Shown here one piece after another: positions 1 through 11,300 of a DNA stretch of 64,000 nt. Below the pieces are notes generated by a model that saw nothing but the letters and a program-made list of their open reading frames with translations, was not told where the DNA came from and ran no database searches. The stretch's first letter is position 1; the number at the start of each line of letters is the position of its first letter. The translations under genes and the position numbers were made by a program. The stretch is from Pseudeuparius sepicola (Eukaryota > Arthropoda > Insecta > Coleoptera > Anthribidae): the NCBI GenBank assembly GCA_963920635.1, contig OY987298.1, forward strand, positions 112,954,035 through 113,018,034, in the 5' to 3' direction.

Positions 1-409
1 CATATTAAACCAACCTCATCCATGGGCGTATCATTGTTAACAGATTTGGCACTGCAGACTGCTTTAGAGGTCTTCGTCCTCGTTCGCCACGATGCACAAT
101 AAAGGCATCAGCAGCAAAATGTTTTGAACAAAAAAATTATTTGGACTCAAATTCCAATCAGTCCCCAAGTTAAGAATTTTTAACCACATATTCAATCATT
201 AAAATTATACAGATGCGCGCCTATGGTGCCCAAAATTTCGGCGATTGTTGTACTAAACTTACCGAAAAAATGATACTCCCGGAGGTCTCCTAGACTTGTA
301 ATTCTTACAGCTTGGTACTGCACACGACATTTTCCAAAAACACTGACCATTTCTCTGCTGAAAATACAACAACTACCGCTGAGAACAAACTGCAAAAACA
401 AATCGTCGA
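1..409. other. AT-rich sequence, no gene seen
   Basis: No coding region, terminal repeat or RNA gene is recognised here. Short open frames on both strands lack family motifs and are treated as chance. Confidence 0.4.
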
Positions 410-780
410 TCGCCGCTTCGCCGGACCGCACCTGCGCGGGACTGGGTCCCCCGCAACGGAGCCAACGGACGCCAGACGGAGAGGGGCCAACGTCGCTCAT
501 CGCTCATCGTCTCCACGCCGGTCCACCTGGCGGGGTGCCCCCTGCGCCCCGCTACGGAGCCATCGTCCCGGAAGTGGAGAGGATGACGCACCGGCCAAAC
601 TCCCGCCGGCCGCTACGGTGGATCGTTCGACCTGGAAGGCTGCGTCGGCGCCGGCTGGAGGGCCATAGTCGGCGCTGCTGGACGGGGAGAATGCATTTAC
701 CGTGGCAGCTAATAGGCGATGAGCGGATGCGGCGAAGCGACGGGTATCCCGGCATTCTGCCAGTCAATGTCTACCCCTAG
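410..780. other. GC- and CpG-rich block
   Basis: This stretch stands out from its AT-rich surroundings by dense CpG and GC. Open frames run through it on both strands, as expected when stop codons are rare in GC-rich DNA; their predicted proteins are Arg/Pro/Ala-rich and match no family I know. It could be a promoter or 5' exon of a gene outside the window, or the GC-rich part of a transposon. About 130 bp downstream (near 930-955) there is a GTAAGT donor-like and a TTGCAG acceptor-like sequence very close together, too close to define an intron. Confidence 0.35.
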
Positions 781-1346
781 AAGAACCGCAGTCGTGAATC
801 GCCTATCTCTAGACAACGTGGAGTAACATCCTTCTTTGCAGATGATTTGGATCGTTGCGGGAACAGCGCATCCAAGGAGCATCCCAACCGGCGCAGACCG
901 CCAAAAAATCAAGTCAAAGTGGACACGTAAGTAACCGTAATTTTCTCTTGCAGGGTTCAAGACACTGTTGGGTACTTGTACCCAGTTATTCCAACGCCAT
1001 CAAGTCATTGTTGGATACTTAATATCCAGGTACCCTTTTCTCCTTTCGTACCTTATCCTCAGCCAGCCACTTTTACTTTTTTCAAATCAAACACCCACCT
1101 ACCTAGAATCCCTCGATTCCTTTGAAAGTTTCGGCTTTCTTAGGGAACAGCCCCCCGTCGGCTCAGTCTGGCCTGGAACAACACTATATTTGGTCTAGGT
1201 CTGGCAAATCCCCATTAATAAACGACCTTTTACTTCAAAGCCAAAGGTTACTTCAAGGTAACTCTCACAAACAATCCAACCGTCAAAGCTTCCTACAAAA
1301 TAGGGCTGAAATTTCATTACCATACCCTAAAACAGGCGAGGTTTTT

Positions 1347-1408
1347 AGTGGGTATGCCCCTCTTTGGGGAGAATCCCACACTACCACACGGTACGGCCGT
1401 GTGGTGTC
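1347..1408 (+). other. Two adjacent strong hairpins, possible transposon 3' UTR structure
   Basis: The first stem pairs GTGGG..GCCCC with GGGGA..CCCAC around a four-base loop. It is followed at once by a second stem, ACCACACGG with CCGTGTGGT, around a five-base loop. Paired stable stem-loops of this kind are found near the 3' ends of some insect non-LTR elements, but no reverse transcriptase is visible next to it. The assignment is an inference. Confidence 0.35.
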
Positions 1409-1574
1409 TATAAAAGATTTTCCTCTCCTGTCGCAAAACCACAAAAAAAACCCTGCAAACGTCAAAGTGAGGACAATATGGCGGCCATTAAATTTTAAGT
1501 TTTCCTGGAAATAGGATGCGCAGTTGATCAAAGCGCGTTCTCTGGATTCGTCTATAGTGAGCTAGGCAACCACA

Positions 1575-2790
1575 TATAGGGTGTCCAACTTTAAAACTGT
1601 ACAAATCCGTAAAATCTTAATTTTTGGAAATAATCGCCTAAACTTTTTTTTGTTTGAAAGGCCTTCAAAAACCACTTCTTTTGACCTTTCTGCTATTTTC
1701 AAAATGCAAATCCAGGGCCGGCTGCAATTTTTTTATACCCCCAATTTTTACGAAAACCATTTAGCGATTTTTTCATTTAAAATCTGACCCCACAGCGTTA
1801 ATCAGAACACCCCAAAACCCCTATGTACCAAATTTGAATAAAAAATATACAAGGAGTTATATTCTGCAGGGGGTCAAATTTGAGCAAAATAGGAATTTTA
1901 AAGGCATCTGCCAAGTCGAGTGTGCCATGGAATCCCCTCAAAACAGTTCAATTGTCAATAGGACCACTCAAGGTGTTGGTGTGCAAAGGTCCAATACAAA
2001 ATATACAGAGTGTTCTTATCTGTGCCATCTCAAAATGCTGAATTTTTATGAAACTTTATACGGGTCATGAGTGCTGTGGAATCATTGAAAAAATATTGAT
2101 AAACACAAAAGTAATGTATTTCTTTACAAAATGCCAACTAACAAAAACAATTAAAATTATTGGACCTTACTCAACAAAGTCACTGTCTAAGATGATACAT
2201 TTTCTGTGCGTTTCCTGTTGTGGCACACCTTAACTGATATGGACTTACTGACTGGCAGACTTCTGTATTTTTTAGATTTAGTTCGTTTATAGAGTGTGGA
2301 GCGATTTTGATATACTCGATTTTTGACCCGTATAAAGTACCTACCAAAAATTCAGTAATTTGAGATGGCACAGATAAGAACACTTTGTATATTTTGTATT
2401 GGATCTTTGCACACCAACACCTTGAGTGGTCTTATTGACCATTCAACTGTTTTGAGGGGATTTCATGGCAATCTTGACTTGACAGATGCCTTTAAAATTC
2501 CTACGAGTATTTTGCTGAACTTTGACACCCTGTAGATTGGAACTCCCTGTATATGTTTTATTCAAATCTGGTATATAGGGGTTTGGGGTGTTCTGATTAA
2601 CGCTGTGGGGTCAGATCGGGGGTATAAAAAAATCGCAGCCTGCCCTGGATTAGAGCATTTGTAAAATGGCAGAAAGGGCAAAACAAGCGGCTTTTGAAGG
2701 CCTTTCAAACAAAAAAAAAGTTTAGGCGATTATCTTCAAAAATGAAGATTTTACGGATTTGTACAGTTTTAAAGTTGGACACCCTGTATA
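1575..2790. mobile_element. Foldback MITE, about 1.2 kb, mariner-like ends
   Basis: The two halves are inverted copies of each other over several hundred bases. The left half runs from TATAGGGTGTCCAACTTT through CCCCACAGCGTTAATCAGAA to the spacer. The right half repeats the same landmarks in reverse and ends with AAAGTTGGACACCCTGTATA. Arms are diverged, with small indels. No transposase is encoded. The TA-AGGGTGTCC style of end suggests mobilisation by a Tc1/mariner-type transposase (inference). Confidence 0.75.
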
Positions 2791-2808
2791 TTGGGGCCCA
2801 TTATATAA

Positions 2809-3442
2809 GTAAAATTATTTTAAGAAGTCCTTACTGGGACTGTCAAATGGTAATTTCGCCATCCTAAGTTGGCATTAATGCAGCAAAAAATGCAACCGGG
2901 TCATAAGTCCAGGTCAGTAGCGAGCCCATTTGCACAATGAATAACTACTAATAACACGAACAAGAACAACACAGATAACGGTAAAACTCATGAAACGTAC
3001 AATACCCGCGAATATTTTCACTGCCCAAAGTTTGAACCCTTTTGAACGATCCGGAAAAACTTCACTGTCACTTTCACAACACCGAAACAAAATTTGCCTG
3101 AGTCCGCCCCATAGACGCTGGCCCAAGTGGCTGATTTTAACAAAATACCAAAATGAAAGTGTTTCCATGACGTTTGAAATTATTATTAAAATGAGTTGTA
3201 TTCATAGTTATTTTTATTTGTAGGGGCATAATCGTGATTGGCAATAGGGTTTTTATTCTATTATGTTATTTTTTCGTATCACTTGGGTAACTTTTCACAT
3301 CATAAATCAACGAGTGACGTCATTAACCGGTTGAGACACGTATACCATTGTTATACCCATCGTTAACAGAAAATTTCTAGGGATTTTGTGGAGAGTGTCA
3401 TCTGACAAAATCGGGACTTCTTACAGTAATCGGGGTTTATAC
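2809..3442 (-). repeat. Repeat family A, copy 1
   Basis: One of three copies in the window of a 0.62-0.64 kb element (others at 7089-7730 and 46159-46780). The ends are imperfect inverted repeats sharing TAAGAAGTCC. On the minus strand all copies carry the same promoter-like upstream segment. Here and in the copy at 46159 a 15-codon frame reads MAKLP.DSP.KDFLK and stops inside the terminal repeat. No recognised transposase is present, so I call it a non-autonomous DNA element of unknown superfamily. Confidence 0.7.
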
Positions 3443-3481
3443 ACGCGCATTTAATATCTAGTTCATGCGCATTTTCTAGAG

Positions 3482-4572
3482 CAGGGGTCTCCAAACTACG
3501 GCCCGCGACAGCTAATGGCTTATTGTTAAGTTGGGTAATTTTTATAGTCCAATTACTGTCACCTAGAAGTGAGTGGAATACACCAGAACTTCTAGAACCA
3601 TCGAGATATGGAGTAGGAGAATGCTTTTTAACCTATTGCGCATCCGATTTTTCGACTACACAGAGGGCGCTTCGACGGCCGCCATGTTAACGCATAGTCT
3701 TGCCTTGTAGTTTGTTTACGTTTTGACGTACTTACTCTTTAATTGCCTTTTTTAGGTTTTTTTCATGTGTTTAGCGTTTTTGCTGGTGTGTTTTTGTAAT
3801 CGTGTTGTGTTTTGTGTTCATTAACATGTCTTGCTCTGTAAGAACATGCACAAATTGCAAAAGATTTGGACCTGAAGGTATATTCTTCCATTGGTATGTT
3901 ATTATTCTAGAAAGTCTCGGTTTCCCAAAGACCGGGGACTTCTATTTGGAATGGTTAAAAGCTTTAAATTCGCCCAGCAATGTACTATGGTCGAAGAACA
4001 AATTCGTTTGTTCAACACATTTTAAATCTGATGATTTTTTGTTGGTGGGCAATAAGAAATGCCTCCAGTCAACTTCTATACCGTCGGAAAATTTATCTGA
4101 CCAACAACAGAGTGGTCCGAGCCTACCACAAGCTTCAACTTCAACAGATTCATTTATTAATTCATTTTAATTTATTTTCCAAAATGTAAAATTATACCTA
4201 AACGTAAATAAATGCAACAACAATTTGAAAAAGCAAATTATTTTGAATTTGTAGCACTTTCGTGGGTTAAAATGGCGGGAAAAAACAACGCGATTTGATG
4301 TTAGTGTTAGTGATGGATAAAGACAGTGCATTACCTATTTCCGCGTATAACCACCAGATGTCGTCAAGTGTCGCGGTCGTAAACAATACAGTACAACACA
4401 ATGTGATTGAACTAGTGACTTTAGCAAGCGTATGCTCGCTCAGGGCGCGTAGGTACTCGGCGACTAGTCTAAAAATTATAGATACTGGCAGGATAATTAA
4501 AATTGTGTTGGCCCTTGGAACTCACTCAAGTAATCAGTATGGCCCCAAGGCTGAAAAGTTTGGAGACCCCTG
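3482..4572 (+). mobile_element. hAT-like DNA transposon encoding a THAP finger, deletion derivative
   Basis: The ends are inverted repeats, CAGGGGTCTCCAAACT on the left and AGTTTGGAGACCCCTG on the right. They are flanked by a perfect 8-bp direct duplication, TTCTAGAG, at 3474-3481 and 4573-4580. An 8-bp duplication plus CAGGGG-type ends fits the hAT superfamily. The 1091-bp body carries one short THAP-domain frame but no DDE catalytic region, so it cannot be autonomous. Some hAT transposases have an N-terminal THAP finger (the THAP12/P52rIPK protein combines a THAP with a hAT-like C-terminus), which supports this reading. Confidence 0.85.
3826..4170 (+). CDS. THAP zinc-finger fragment of a hAT-type transposase
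   Basis: The protein starts at MSCSVRTC (an in-frame upstream ATG at 3802 is less likely) and runs 114 residues. The THAP signature is visible: a C-x2-C pair (CTNC), a Trp in EWLKAL, a later C-x2-H in VCSTHF followed by KSDDF, and a final IPSE in the usual AVP position. THAP domains bind DNA sequence-specifically through a C2CH zinc site. The expected downstream catalytic domain is missing; the frame ends in a Ser/Gln-rich tail. It may act as a DNA-binding repressor or be inert. It sits wholly inside the 8-bp-duplication-flanked element. Confidence 0.75.
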   Translation: MSCSVRTCTNCKRFGPEGIFFHWYVIILESLGFPKTGDFYLEWLKALNSPSNVLWSKNKFVCSTHFKSDDFLLVGNKKCLQSTSIPSENLSDQQQSGPSLPQASTSTDSFINSF

Positions 4573-4580
4573 TTCTAGAG

Positions 4581-5183
4581 CAAGGAAGAGACGCACGATT
4601 TCTGGACTAAGTCTGTGATCAATATGGCTGACACGCCAGGGTCTGATTAAACAGTATTCCTAGTAAAATTATAAAAAATGTAAGAAACGAAAATTAACAA
4701 CGACGAAATCAAAAGCTGGGTTTAGTCAGTCAGTCAGTCAGTCAAATACATACGTAGAGTAGTTATAAAGGCAATATTTTTCTTTTCATAAAGTACCAAA
4801 GTGGATATTTAAATTATATTGATACGGCTTTGTCTATTGTTTACATTACCTGTGAAATGTAATTCCTGTGAATTTCTTTTTGTCCACTTTAGAATTGCTA
4901 CTACAACAACGTACAGCACATGACATATTTATTTCCAGAGGTCAATAGCTCGCAATAACAAGGAAAACTGTACTTTTAATGTACTTTTAGCACCGAGTAA
5001 ACAAATTGACGTTGTTCTGGTAATCTATGACGTAGGTGAAACCGTTTTGTTTGGGTCACGTGACAGCTTCTCACCTCCAATATTGGATTCCTTTACCCTA
5101 CTCCAATACTACCTCAATGGTTCTAACCCCCAAAATTTAATCTAAATTTTAATTTTATTTTAAGATTTCTTATTATTAATATT
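4581..5183. other. Upstream region of mRpS5 with (AGTC)n tract
   Basis: AT-rich DNA between the hAT element and the mRpS5 start codon. A short AGTC microsatellite lies at 4724-4744. The promoter and 5' UTR of mRpS5 must lie in the last part of this stretch. I see no convincing TATA box, in keeping with a housekeeping gene. Confidence 0.4.
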
Positions 5184-5352
5184 ATGGCCTCGTATTTATT
5201 AGTAAACATAACGAAAACATTTCAAAAATTGACGCTCAGTTCTAGGTGTCGAGCAACACAGACTTTAATTTCGAAGTCAGTTTCTGAAGATGTTCCGAGG
5301 TGTGGAATAATTATTGTAAATAGTACGAGGAATACGAATTTCTTCAACAGAT
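5184..5352 (+). CDS. mRpS5: mRpS5 exon 1
   Basis: Residues 1-56 plus one base. ATG with G at +4 is the first Met of the presequence MASYLLVNITKTFQKLTLSS. The exon ends in TTCTTCAACAGAT before the donor GTCAGT. The open frame continues past the donor for some codons, which hides the junction, but joining to 5409 restores the conserved FFN.LPA..LWK motif. Confidence 0.88.
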
Positions 5353-8300
5353 GTCAGTTTTCCTTATTGTCTTGTGATACATTTAATACAAGATTTATAA
5401 CTTTATAGTGCCGGCGACTCATCTTTGGAAAACAAATACATCTGTAAGTAATGCAGGCAAAAAGCGAGGGCGAGGGAAAACTATTTCAAAAAGAAATATG
5501 AAGGATCTCAACAGGGGTCAAGTAATTGGTGTGGGTATGTATTTAATTTAGACGGCTTTGATATTTTTCTAATTAGATTATCGTGCAGTACAAAGTGAAA
5601 TCCAAGTCACTTATCCATTGTTATTGATGAAAGTAGAGACCATTTAAAATATCTGTGATTTGGACCGGTACTGTCGCAAAGACAAGGCCCGGCACCCGAA
5701 AGCGATGAGTCATCCAAGGGAGGTGGGCCTAAGGCGCCAAATTCAAATTTCAAGATGTCAACTTGGTAAATTCGGGAACGGAACACGTCCACGGCATCAT
5801 GCCGTGGGCCGTCAGCATGATTTAAATAAGTCCTAAACTATAGACACAACCTAAAAGCTATAAACTAAAATTGAATTTTAATTACTATTCTGAATCATTG
5901 CTGTTTTACTACCTTATTAATAAAACTCCACGTCCTGTATTACTAAAAAACACAGTCCAACACACAATAAACGTTCTTTAAAACAGGAAAGTTGCCAGAC
6001 AAGTAAACGTACACAACTACAAAAAGCTACCTCCCTGTGATGACTTAGTGACGTTTCGCGTCGCCAGCTGGCGGGCCTTTATCATTGCGACAGTGCCGTT
6101 TGGACCAGCTTGGACCAGCTGACATAACCTCAAAATCTGCAGAGAGAAAACAAATAAAATAAATTTGTCACTAAATCGTCAATTTATTACTTATCTGATG
6201 AGTTTGAGAGAACAGTAAAAATTATAGCAATACCTAACAATATTAATTTAGACGAGAAGGTTAAAACTTACAGTCTCAGCTCCACAAACACAGTTTATTA
6301 AAACTATAAGTACGTCTGTTTCGACACACCGTCTTCAGCAGTAAAACATTTTGGTAAACCAACAAAGCTTCATAAGGGCTCAGTATGTGGTTGTGGAAAA
6401 AGGTAACTTTAAATTAAAAAAGGCTCAAACTGGTCAACTAAATAATAATTTATAAAATGGTGGCATCTAGAAAAGATATCACGGACACTAAAGTCAATAA
6501 GGAAGAAAAGTCAAGAAAAACAAAAAAAATTGTATCGTAATTTTTTGGGAGTTCCTAAGAACCAAAATATCATCTTTAGAGTAAACTAATAATTTGGACG
6601 TCAAGTCACCATGATTTTTTAAGAGTAATGGCATTGCAAATATTACAGATAAACGCACGGAATTCCGCTAGCTTTCAAGCCTATATTTTACATGGAATTA
6701 GTCCCATGATGTCCACCAAAAATGCAAAATGAAATTTGAAACTTAAAAATCTATCTCCTCTGTTATAATACGTAAACTGATTTCTGTGAATCCTGTCTGT
6801 GGCGAAAATGTAGCTCTACGATTTGTATGGACAGTTTTTTTTATTGTAACAAAAGTACTGCTTCAAATGCTCCCGAGAAAGTTAAACGGTAGCATTTTTG
6901 TCAATTTTAGAAGTACCAATATTTTTTAAAAAAATTGTCCATACGAATGGTTCCTCCATCTTTTAGTTACAAATACTGCAAAGGCGAAAGCAATACAAAT
7001 ACACCGAATTCCCCCATGCCCCTACTCCTGCCTTTTCCTCAAGCGGATTTCCATAGAGGGCACACTAAAATAGACAAAGATAGGTATAGTCAAATTATTT
7101 TAAGAAGTCCTTACTGGGACTATCAATTGGTAATTTCGATATCCTAAGTTGGCATCAATGCGGTAAAAAATGCAACCGGGTCATAAGTTCAGGTCAGTAA
7201 CGAGCCCATTTGCACCATGAATAACTACTAATAACACGAAAAGTTTCAAGAACAAGAACAACACAGATAACGGTAAAACTCACGAAACGTACAAAACCCG
7301 CGAATATTTTCACTGCCGAATGTTTGGACCAGTTTGAACGATCTGGAACACCTTCACTGTCACTTTGACACACCGAAGCTAAATTTGCCTGAGTCCGTAC
7401 ATAGACGCTGCCAAAAGCAGCTTATTATAGCAAAATACCAAAATGAAAAGTGTTTCCATGAAGTTTGAAATTATTATTAAAATGAGTTGTAGTCATAGTT
7501 ATTTTTATTTATAGTGGTATAATCGTGATTGCAATAGGGTTTTTATTTTATTATGTTCTTTTTTCGTATCACATGGGTAACTTTTCACATCATAAATCAA
7601 TGTGTGATGTCATTAACTGGTTCAGACACATATTATACCAATGGTTAACAGAAAATTCCTAGGGATTTTGTTGAGAATGTCATCTGACAAAATCGGGACT
7701 TCTTACAGTAATCAGGGTATACAGTAAGTTCGCCGTCGCGCCAGGGCCGTAGCTAGGGTGGAGCCAGGGCGGGCAGTGCCCGCCCCCGAATTTGTTTTGC
7801 CTGCTCTCAAAATATCCTCTGAACAAAACAACAAGCATGTACGGATAAAAAATAAAATACATTTTCATACCAATCAATTTATCGCTAGTGACCTCTCTTT
7901 AACAAAGTCTGAACTGCATGCATGACGTCATTTAACATTGTTGTTTGCAGACTGGGGTGGCACTACTCGACGAAAAAATGGAGGCTTATCGTAGGTTAGA
8001 GCCCCCTATTCTGTGGTTATAGGTATGTCAGTTTCTGACACTTAGAAAATCCCATATTTTAAATATTCAGCTTTATTACCATTTACGTTCTTTTTATGGT
8101 TACGAATTCCCTTTGCGGTCAATATTTCGTAGTTTTGTCATATTAACAGTGCTTTTATAGGTAGATTGGTTTGTGATAACATGAAATTTCCATGCTCATG
8201 AAGAAAATCGCCAGTGGCGATCCCTTGAAACAACGCTATGCACAGGTCTTTAATATATTGTTGGTCCAGCTGCAGTACCTGGACCAACACCATGATACTA

Positions 8301-11300
8301 TGACATAATAAGATAAGTTCTCGCGCATATTTTGACTTTTCGGATATAAGTCATTGGGCGACAATAAACATTCAATTAGTTGAAATTACATTCAAAGACG
8401 GTTTTTGTGGATTTTTGGATCAAAACAAATAATTTTTGATATGGTTTTTTGAGCATTTACAGATTGTTCAATTAAACATTATAGAAAAGGCACAAATTTC
8501 TGCTTTTTCAATATCGCCTCTAATATCGACTATCAGCCGGCTTCGTGCACCCATGACGCCTATAGAAGAAGGATGATGGCATGTGCGAATCGGTTCAAAA
8601 TTCGTTCCCCAAGTTATCCTATCTTACTAGTTATTGTACCATGGACCAACACTATATTAAAGACCTGTGCATAGCCCTGTTTCAACCAATCGCCACTGGC
8701 GCTACACAACGAAAAAAATCGACAGGGTGGTTTAATGTTAAAAACACCATTGCTGCAGAATTTTTTTATAAAATAAAAACATGCAAATGTGTTTGTTACA
8801 ACGAATTTAATATCCAAAATAAAATAACATGATTGATTGTTGTGCCCCTATAAGTTGACAAGCTAACATAGCCAACATGACTTCTTAAGAAAAGCTAGTC
8901 TAAAAAAATAAAAATAGTATTTTGGTACCTTTTGGTTTGAAATGAAGTCCATGGCTAGCTGTAGTGTAAGTAATTATAGAATGCATTCGATTTTTCAGTT
9001 TCTTCTTTATATAGTGGACCATTGGTTCGCTATTTGGGGCTTTAAACAAATTTTTCTATTTTCGTTCATTCATTTCATTCTCCATTTTCATTTCATGTTA
9101 TCACAAACAAATCTACCTATAAAAGCTCTGACAATATGACAAAACTACGAAATTTTGACTGCAAAGAGAACTCGTTACCGTAAAAAGAACATAAATGGTA
9201 ATAAAGCTGGATGTTTAAAATATGGGACATTCTAAATGTCAGAAACTGACATACCTATAACCACAGAATAGCCCCCTGTAACCTATAATTAAATGCCATC
9301 TATTTTTTTCGTCCAATAGCGTCACTCCAGTCCGCAAACAACAATGAAATATGACACCATGCTTGGGTCTTTAATATAGTGTCGGTCTAGGCAGTACCGC
9401 TGTATGCGAATCTACATTTTCGGCCTTAACAGCTAGCAACCGTCCTCAACGTTACTCCATGAATCACGAGGGGATGGCAGATTTAGTACTTTTAGCTTTT
9501 AAGAAGAATGAAACCAATAATATTGATTTTGACGCTTTTCTAAAATTTCATTCCATTAAGAATAGAAAATTTCAGTTATTTTAATAAGATAATAAATTTT
9601 ATTTGTTTTTTTGCCTTTATGGCTAGTGATAACGCCGATAATGGAGAATCCTTTTTAATTTGTGTTTTATATATCCTATGCTAGTGCTAGATACCTAGTG
9701 ACAAAAATAATGTGTTAATTTTTTTTATTTGTGTTTTTATTCAGTTCAACACGCTATATCACTTTCATAACTCAATAATAAAAACGGCAGGTTTCAGGTT
9801 TCATGTCTCAATACAGAGTTGAAATGCGGGGGTTTGTTGCACGGTTTGATCATAGGTTATGGAAAAAATAAAATACATGTTGTTCTTTATCGCCCTTCCT
9901 AAAATTATACCTGCCCACCTCAAATTTTGGTTCTAGCTATGGGCCTGCATCGCTCTCTTGTTTCTGTTTATCGTATTTTAATTACAGGCTTGAATTAGAA
10001 CCACTTCTTGACATCCGATTGAGCTGAAATTTTGCATACACCTTTAGTTCTGGTGACAATACAATATGCGATACTCAATATTATAATAGGTACTTTCAAA
10101 ATTGCCGTCGCCACAAGATGGCGGATGATGTATTTATTTGTCAACCCCCTTAATATGGGTATCAAATGAAAGGGCTTGAAGAGTAGAAAACGATAAAGTT
10201 AGTGAAAAAGCACAAAATAAAATAAAAGATAAAAAACATTTTTAAAAACAAGCTTTTATTTAAGCCATGTACTAAAACAAATAAAATAAAATAAGTCTAG
10301 GTTTTCATTAAGATAATTCAGTGCCAAATTGCGACAAGTTTTTGTAATTTAAAAAGCTTGTTGCGAGAAATGTTCATAGAAAGTAGGTACCAATTAATTT
10401 TAATGGAGAGTGATTGGTTGATAAGCAAGTACCTACCTCGGTACCTACTTGCCAAAGTATGTATTTTCTTTAGAATTCAAGCGACAAGCTTTTTGATTTA
10501 CAAAAATTTGTCGCTATTTGGCATTGAAGTATCTTAACGAAAACCTAGACTTATTTTATTTGTTTTAGTAGATACATGCCTTATTTTATTTTATTCGTTT
10601 TAGTACATGGCTTAAATAAAAGTTAGTTTATAAAAAGGTTTTTTTATCTTTTATTTTTTATTATCTACAATAGTTAGTTATCTAGCCTAATCTTGAATGA
10701 AGGGTTCTATAGGCCGAATTTGATGTTTCTGAAATTCTTCTGAATGGAATCACAAGTATATAACTCCATAAATACATTATTTTACATTTTTGTTGTGTTA
10801 TAGTTCGTCTTCATGTCCTTTTTTTTGTATGAAAAATCAAACTTTTCAGATTTTGATAAATGGTATTTTCAAGTACAAGGGCAACTAAGATTAGCCAATA
10901 AAGTGGGGTGCCTTTTGGCGGCCATATTGAATTTAGTGTGAGGTCACTAACTTTATCGTTTTCTACTCTTCAAGCCCTTTCATGCCCATATTAAGGGGGT
11001 TGAAAAGAAAATGTAATACGCTATCTTGGAGTGGCAGCCATATTGAATTTAGTGTGATGCCACTAACTTTACCGTTTTCTACTCTTCAAGCCCTTTCATT
11101 TGAGACCCATATTAAGGGGGTTGAAAAGAAAATGTAATCCGCCATCTTGGAGCGGAGGCCATATTGAATTCAGTGTGATGCCACTAACTTTATCGTTTTC
11201 TTCTCTTCAAGCCCTTTCATTCGATACCCATAATAAGGGGGTTGACAAAAAAAATACATCGTCTGCCATCTTGGAGCGGCGGTCATTTCGAAAGTATTAC

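Larger units (their letters stand above)
7742..9944. mobile_element. hAT-like non-autonomous element, about 2.2 kb
   Basis: The left end, CAGGGCCGTAGCTAG, is matched by the inverted right end, CAGGCCCATAGCTAG (13 of 15). Both continue into GGGCGGGCAG / GGTGGGCAGG-type sequence. Flanking octamers CGTCGCGC and CATCGCTC agree at 6 of 8 positions, a plausible worn 8-bp duplication. No transposase frame is seen. Nested inverted repeats (7939-8190 with 9090-9345) occupy the interior. Confidence 0.6.

Noticed and set aside
192..668. Overlapping open frames on both strands in the GC-rich block
   Set aside because: Low-complexity Arg/Pro/Ala-rich products with no family motif; explained by lack of stop codons in GC-rich DNA.
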